From: an uncultured Cytophagales bacterium
GTDB lineage: Bacteria > Bacteroidota > Bacteroidia > Cytophagales > Thermonemataceae
Assembly: GCA_937911505.1 (NCBI GenBank)
Contig: CALEMF010000069.1
Location: forward strand, 1-64,000
Direction: 5' to 3'
Length of the DNA stretch: 64,000 nucleotides
Part shown: in pieces, positions 61,453-64,000 of the stretch
How positions within the stretch are numbered: position 1 is the stretch's first letter
Layout: the number at the start of each line of letters is the position of its first letter
The notes under the pieces: generated by a model
Told to the model about the DNA's origin: nothing
Seen by the model: only the letters and a program-made list of their open reading frames with translations
The model's database searches: none
Program-made: the position numbers and the translations under genes

Positions 61453-61493
61453 TTCCCCTATCGCATCGATTCCCTTGAACCTACCTAGATGGG
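61453..61493 (-). pseudogene. Broken end of Rhs core upstream of the orphan tip
   Basis: In-frame remnant encoding LGRFKGIDAIGE before the first ATG of the orphan tip. Similarity to the other two cores ends sharply at 61493. Confidence 0.75.
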
Positions 61494-61543
61494 ACTATAC
61501 GTAAATAATTAACTGATAACCAGTTTTTTTATATTTTATCAAA

Positions 61544-61726
61544 GAACATTTTTCTATTCCTAAATGCTAATACAACAACACAAGTAGTCCCGCTTGCGCT
61601 AAAGACTACTCGCAACGGAGTTTACAACAACAACTTTCTTAAAAAATAGCTATCGTCAACCCATTTAGGCAACTGGGCAAAACCTATAATGGTCTCAGCG
61701 TGACGCTAAGACCAGATAAGGGGAAC
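61544..61726. repeat. Dispersed repeat unit, order C-A-B
   Basis: Block C at 61544-61620, block A at 61618-61680 and block B at 61690-61726, matching the copy at 55869-56050 but in permuted order. The palindrome of block B is at 61690-61714. It separates the immunity gene at 61736 from the orphan tip. Confidence 0.8.
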
Positions 61727-61735
61727 TAGTAGTAT

Positions 61736-62026
61736 TTAACTAAAGATCAAACTATCATCTATTGGAGTACCCTCTTGGCTCTCTATGTACATGTAAAAAC
61801 CTATCTCGATTTCCTTTGGATTAAGTAGTTTGAGCTTCGTTTCTACTATATATTCATCTTCGGAAAAAATTACTTTAATGAACTCTTCTTTAGAAATAAT
61901 TTTGTGGATAGGAAAATCTATCTCGTCTTTCAAAAAAGCGTTCTCTTCGTCATTGATACATCTTTGAAAGGCTGCCTTTGCTCTTAGGAATGAACCTTCT
62001 AAATCGAACTGTTCAAATCGTTTCAT
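61736..62026 (-). CDS. Probable immunity protein of the edge Rhs, 96 aa
   Basis: Small acidic soluble protein (RFEQFDLEGSFLRAKAAFQR, ETKLKLLNPKEIEIGFYMYI). No family recognised. It starts 12 bp after the Rhs stop at 62039, the cognate immunity position. Confidence 0.65.
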   Translation of the reverse strand: MKRFEQFDLEGSFLRAKAAFQRCINDEENAFLKDEIDFPIHKIISKEEFIKVIFSEDEYIVETKLKLLNPKEIEIGFYMYIESQEGTPIDDSLIFS

Positions 62027-62038
62027 AGTTTATTCGAT

Positions 62039-64000
62039 TTAGTGACCCATTAACTTATCAAAAACGATATGACCATTCACATCTTTATTACCATATATTC
62101 TTAGATCACCTCCTTTTCCAAGTATTTTGACCTTATATGAGTAGCCTGTTTCAGCAGCTTCTGTTTTTGTTAGCTTAATTATACCCTGTTTCCCTGTAGG
62201 CTCTACTATGCCTTTTTTTATGGCTGCTTTTACTTTAGTTTGAATGACTGGGTCTAAAGACTTAAATATTTTCCTCTTCACCCAACCACTCGTTTTAGCC
62301 GTATTAGTCACCACATTCTTCCCAATACCAAGCATTTTTCCTATCTTCCCAGCTTTCAAAATCTTAAAGGCAGGCACTTCCGAAGCCACCGCTATGCCTC
62401 GATCCAACCCGCTTACTTGTTCACCTGCAAGGTTGGTATTACTATAAGAAAGCTTAGAAGCATCAAGCATCGTAGCCGTCGGATGCCAATTCATAAAGAA
62501 GGTGTGAATAGGACTACCAGGGCCTGTACCGCCTGTCCAAGAATTAAGACTTTGAATAAAGCCATTCCAACGTTCTCCAATACCAGGTTTGTAAGCATCC
62601 GCAATAATATTTACTTGATCTAAGTTGTAATCGCTATTCATCTTAGCGATCTCTACATTAAAGTCTTGGATACCCCTATTAATACTATTGATAAATCCAG
62701 GATCGGGACAACAATTGCCTGCTTGCCCTACTACGCCATTGAGCGCACCCGTAGCTACTGTACCTTTGGCAAGCGATACCTTTATCATTTGTCCTGCTAT
62801 GGAAGGCATTTTTACGCTCATACCTACACTTACTCCCTTGGATACTCCTGCTATTTTTGCTACAATCGCTGCAAACGGTATAAGTCCCGTTGGATCATTG
62901 TATCCAATCGGATTGTTATAAGCATATTGGTAAGGGGTTAAACCCGGAAAGAGTTCTCCCATCGCATCGATGCCCTTGAACCTACCGGTTTGCGGGTCAT
63001 AACCTCTCCAGTCAGTTTCATAAAATAACTGATTCCCTGATAGATGTTTCTGCGCCTCCGAACCACCATTATAAAAGTACCTGTTTTGTGGAACCGCCTC
63101 TTTGCCCAAGCCTGCCATGATCGATCCGAACGGATAAAAGTGATTTTCCTGTACAATGGGAGAAACCACCTGCTCGGTCTCCAGCATATCAAACCATACG
63201 TCGGCGTCGCTGTCGTTGCCTACCAGTACGTGGGCGTAGCCATTCTGAGGAACACGCACACTTTCTAGGGCTAGCTCCTGCCAAGCCGTTTTGGCATCCT
63301 CTTCTACAAATACGAGCTGCTGCCCTACGTAGTTGTCTTCCAGGTCGAAGAACATCACCTTCAAGAAAGCCCGTGGCAAGGCATCGGTGTTGTTGCTGCG
63401 CTGAGGGCTGAGTGCCAACCCAGCTACCAGCCGGCTTGCCTCGGCGGCTAGCTCAGGGTCGCTCCCTTCGGCAATGTTGGTCAAAAACACACTCACCGTA
63501 TTGCCTTGGTTGTTTTGGGCATTTTCTAAGTAGCGCGCTTGTACCCGTAGGTTGAGCAAGTCGCCTTTACCTACGGCTAGCTTCTTCCAAGGCCCCACTG
63601 GCTGGGTAGGATTGGTTTCGGCTACGTAATTGCCCGCATAAGCACTGGGTTTCCCCGCTTGGGTGGTGTTTACGCGGCTTTGGGCAATCTGGTAGTAGCC
63701 ATCTTCTTCGGGCTGCTCCATATTGGCAATCGCCGTAGGCAAGGTAGCAGGTGTGCCAAAAATCACCCTTACGTTGCCTTGTTGGTCGGTATAGTAGTAC
63801 TCATAGGCAAAGGTGTTGTCGTTTCCTGCTTGGTACTGCGGTGCTACGGCGCGGCCTTGGGCAGTGTGTAAATAGTGTAGTGCATCATCTTCGTATTCAA
63901 ACATCCCCAAGTAAGTATGGGTCTTATCGAGGGCTACACCGCCGTTGCCATCAGGTGTATAAACCGCCTTGCGCAGTTTGTTGCCCACCGCATCGTAAGT
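62039..64000 (-). CDS. Rhs/YD-repeat protein with unknown C-terminal toxin (partial at right edge)
   Basis: The frame is open to the right edge (TYDAVGNK at the last codons), so the N-terminus is outside the window. The visible part has YD-repeat end, Rhs core (FYNGGSEAQKHLSGNQLFYE, DPTGL) and a tip. The core of about 270 residues is the same as in the barnase-Rhs protein; the linker after it is similar (CCPDPGF in place of CCPGLTS), then the last 90 residues diverge (SLDPVIQTKVKAAIKKGIVE, TGYSYKVKILGKGGDLRIYG, NGHIVFDKLMGH). The basic, strand-rich end looks like a small nuclease, but its family is not recognised. Delivery and role as an intercellular toxin are inferred from the Rhs family. 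Confidence 0.88.
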   Translation of the reverse strand, partial: TYDAVGNKLRKAVYTPDGNGGVALDKTHTYLGMFEYEDDALHYLHTAQGRAVAPQYQAGNDNTFAYEYYYTDQQGNVRVIFGTPATLPTAIANMEQPEEDGYYQIAQSRVNTTQAGKPSAYAGNYVAETNPTQPVGPWKKLAVGKGDLLNLRVQARYLENAQNNQGNTVSVFLTNIAEGSDPELAAEASRLVAGLALSPQRSNNTDALPRAFLKVMFFDLEDNYVGQQLVFVEEDAKTAWQELALESVRVPQNGYAHVLVGNDSDADVWFDMLETEQVVSPIVQENHFYPFGSIMAGLGKEAVPQNRYFYNGGSEAQKHLSGNQLFYETDWRGYDPQTGRFKGIDAMGELFPGLTPYQYAYNNPIGYNDPTGLIPFAAIVAKIAGVSKGVSVGMSVKMPSIAGQMIKVSLAKGTVATGALNGVVGQAGNCCPDPGFINSINRGIQDFNVEIAKMNSDYNLDQVNIIADAYKPGIGERWNGFIQSLNSWTGGTGPGSPIHTFFMNWHPTATMLDASKLSYSNTNLAGEQVSGLDRGIAVASEVPAFKILKAGKIGKMLGIGKNVVTNTAKTSGWVKRKIFKSLDPVIQTKVKAAIKKGIVEPTGKQGIIKLTKTEAAETGYSYKVKILGKGGDLRIYGNKDVNGHIVFDKLMGH

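Overview
The window reads as chromosomal DNA of a low-to-moderate GC, probably marine or aquatic Bacteroidota (Cytophagales-like). The signs are SusC/TonB-type receptors with CarboxypepD_reg plugs, T9SS type-A C-terminal sorting domains (YPNPV...GLYILK...), LytTR/His_kinase two-component genes, PD40-OmpA proteins, DUF6252-like lipoproteins and Rhs proteins with variable tips. No rRNA, tRNA or CRISPR array was recognised.

Layout. (1) 1-5006: two minus-strand outer-membrane genes, an MG2/macroglobulin-like protein cut by the left edge and a TonB-dependent receptor. (2) 5117-11157: minus-strand nitrogen-assimilation operon, glutamate synthase large subunit, PII protein and ammonium channel. (3) 11449-22056: surface and envelope genes, including two T9SS beta-helix paralogues, a P2-type cation ATPase, a GDPD lipoprotein and two tandem lipase-like lipoproteins. 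(4) 22441-29615: TetR regulator followed by a five-gene operon that matches mycosporine-like amino acid (MAA, UV sunscreen) biosynthesis: mysA (with an unusual N-terminal extension), a HAD-like protein lacking its catalytic aspartates, mysB, mysC and mysD. A TauD-type dioxygenase lies convergently against mysD. (5) 29760-43488: ordinary chromosomal genes, including an AraC regulator, M1 aminopeptidase, dienelactone hydrolase, OmpA/PD40 protein, LytTR response regulator with a kinase that carries an in-frame stop near its end, an alpha/beta hydrolase and an outer-membrane beta-barrel protein. (6) 43643-53397: RNA-repair island with hen1-pnkp and kinase-thg1 gene pairs, each overlapping by 11 bp, interleaved with two Rpn-type nuclease paralogues and immunity-like genes. 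(7) 52921-64000: polymorphic-toxin island with an Rhs protein running off the right edge, an orphan Rhs tip, a truncated Rhs protein ending in a complete barnase-type RNase followed 1 bp later by barstar, and a row of immunity-like genes. Three of these are preceded by short scraps that look like C-termini of lost toxins. Palindromic repeats punctuate this island.

How the genes work together. The MAA operon should convert sedoheptulose 7-phosphate to 4-deoxygadusol (MysA, MysB), add glycine (MysC) and then a second amino acid (MysD); the dioxygenase may tailor the product. In the RNA-repair island Hen1 and Pnkp heal, mark and seal cleaved RNA, while the small kinase and Thg1-like polymerase could rebuild 5' ends. 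Its position next to RNase-type toxin/immunity modules is suggestive of RNA-damage defence, but that link is inference.
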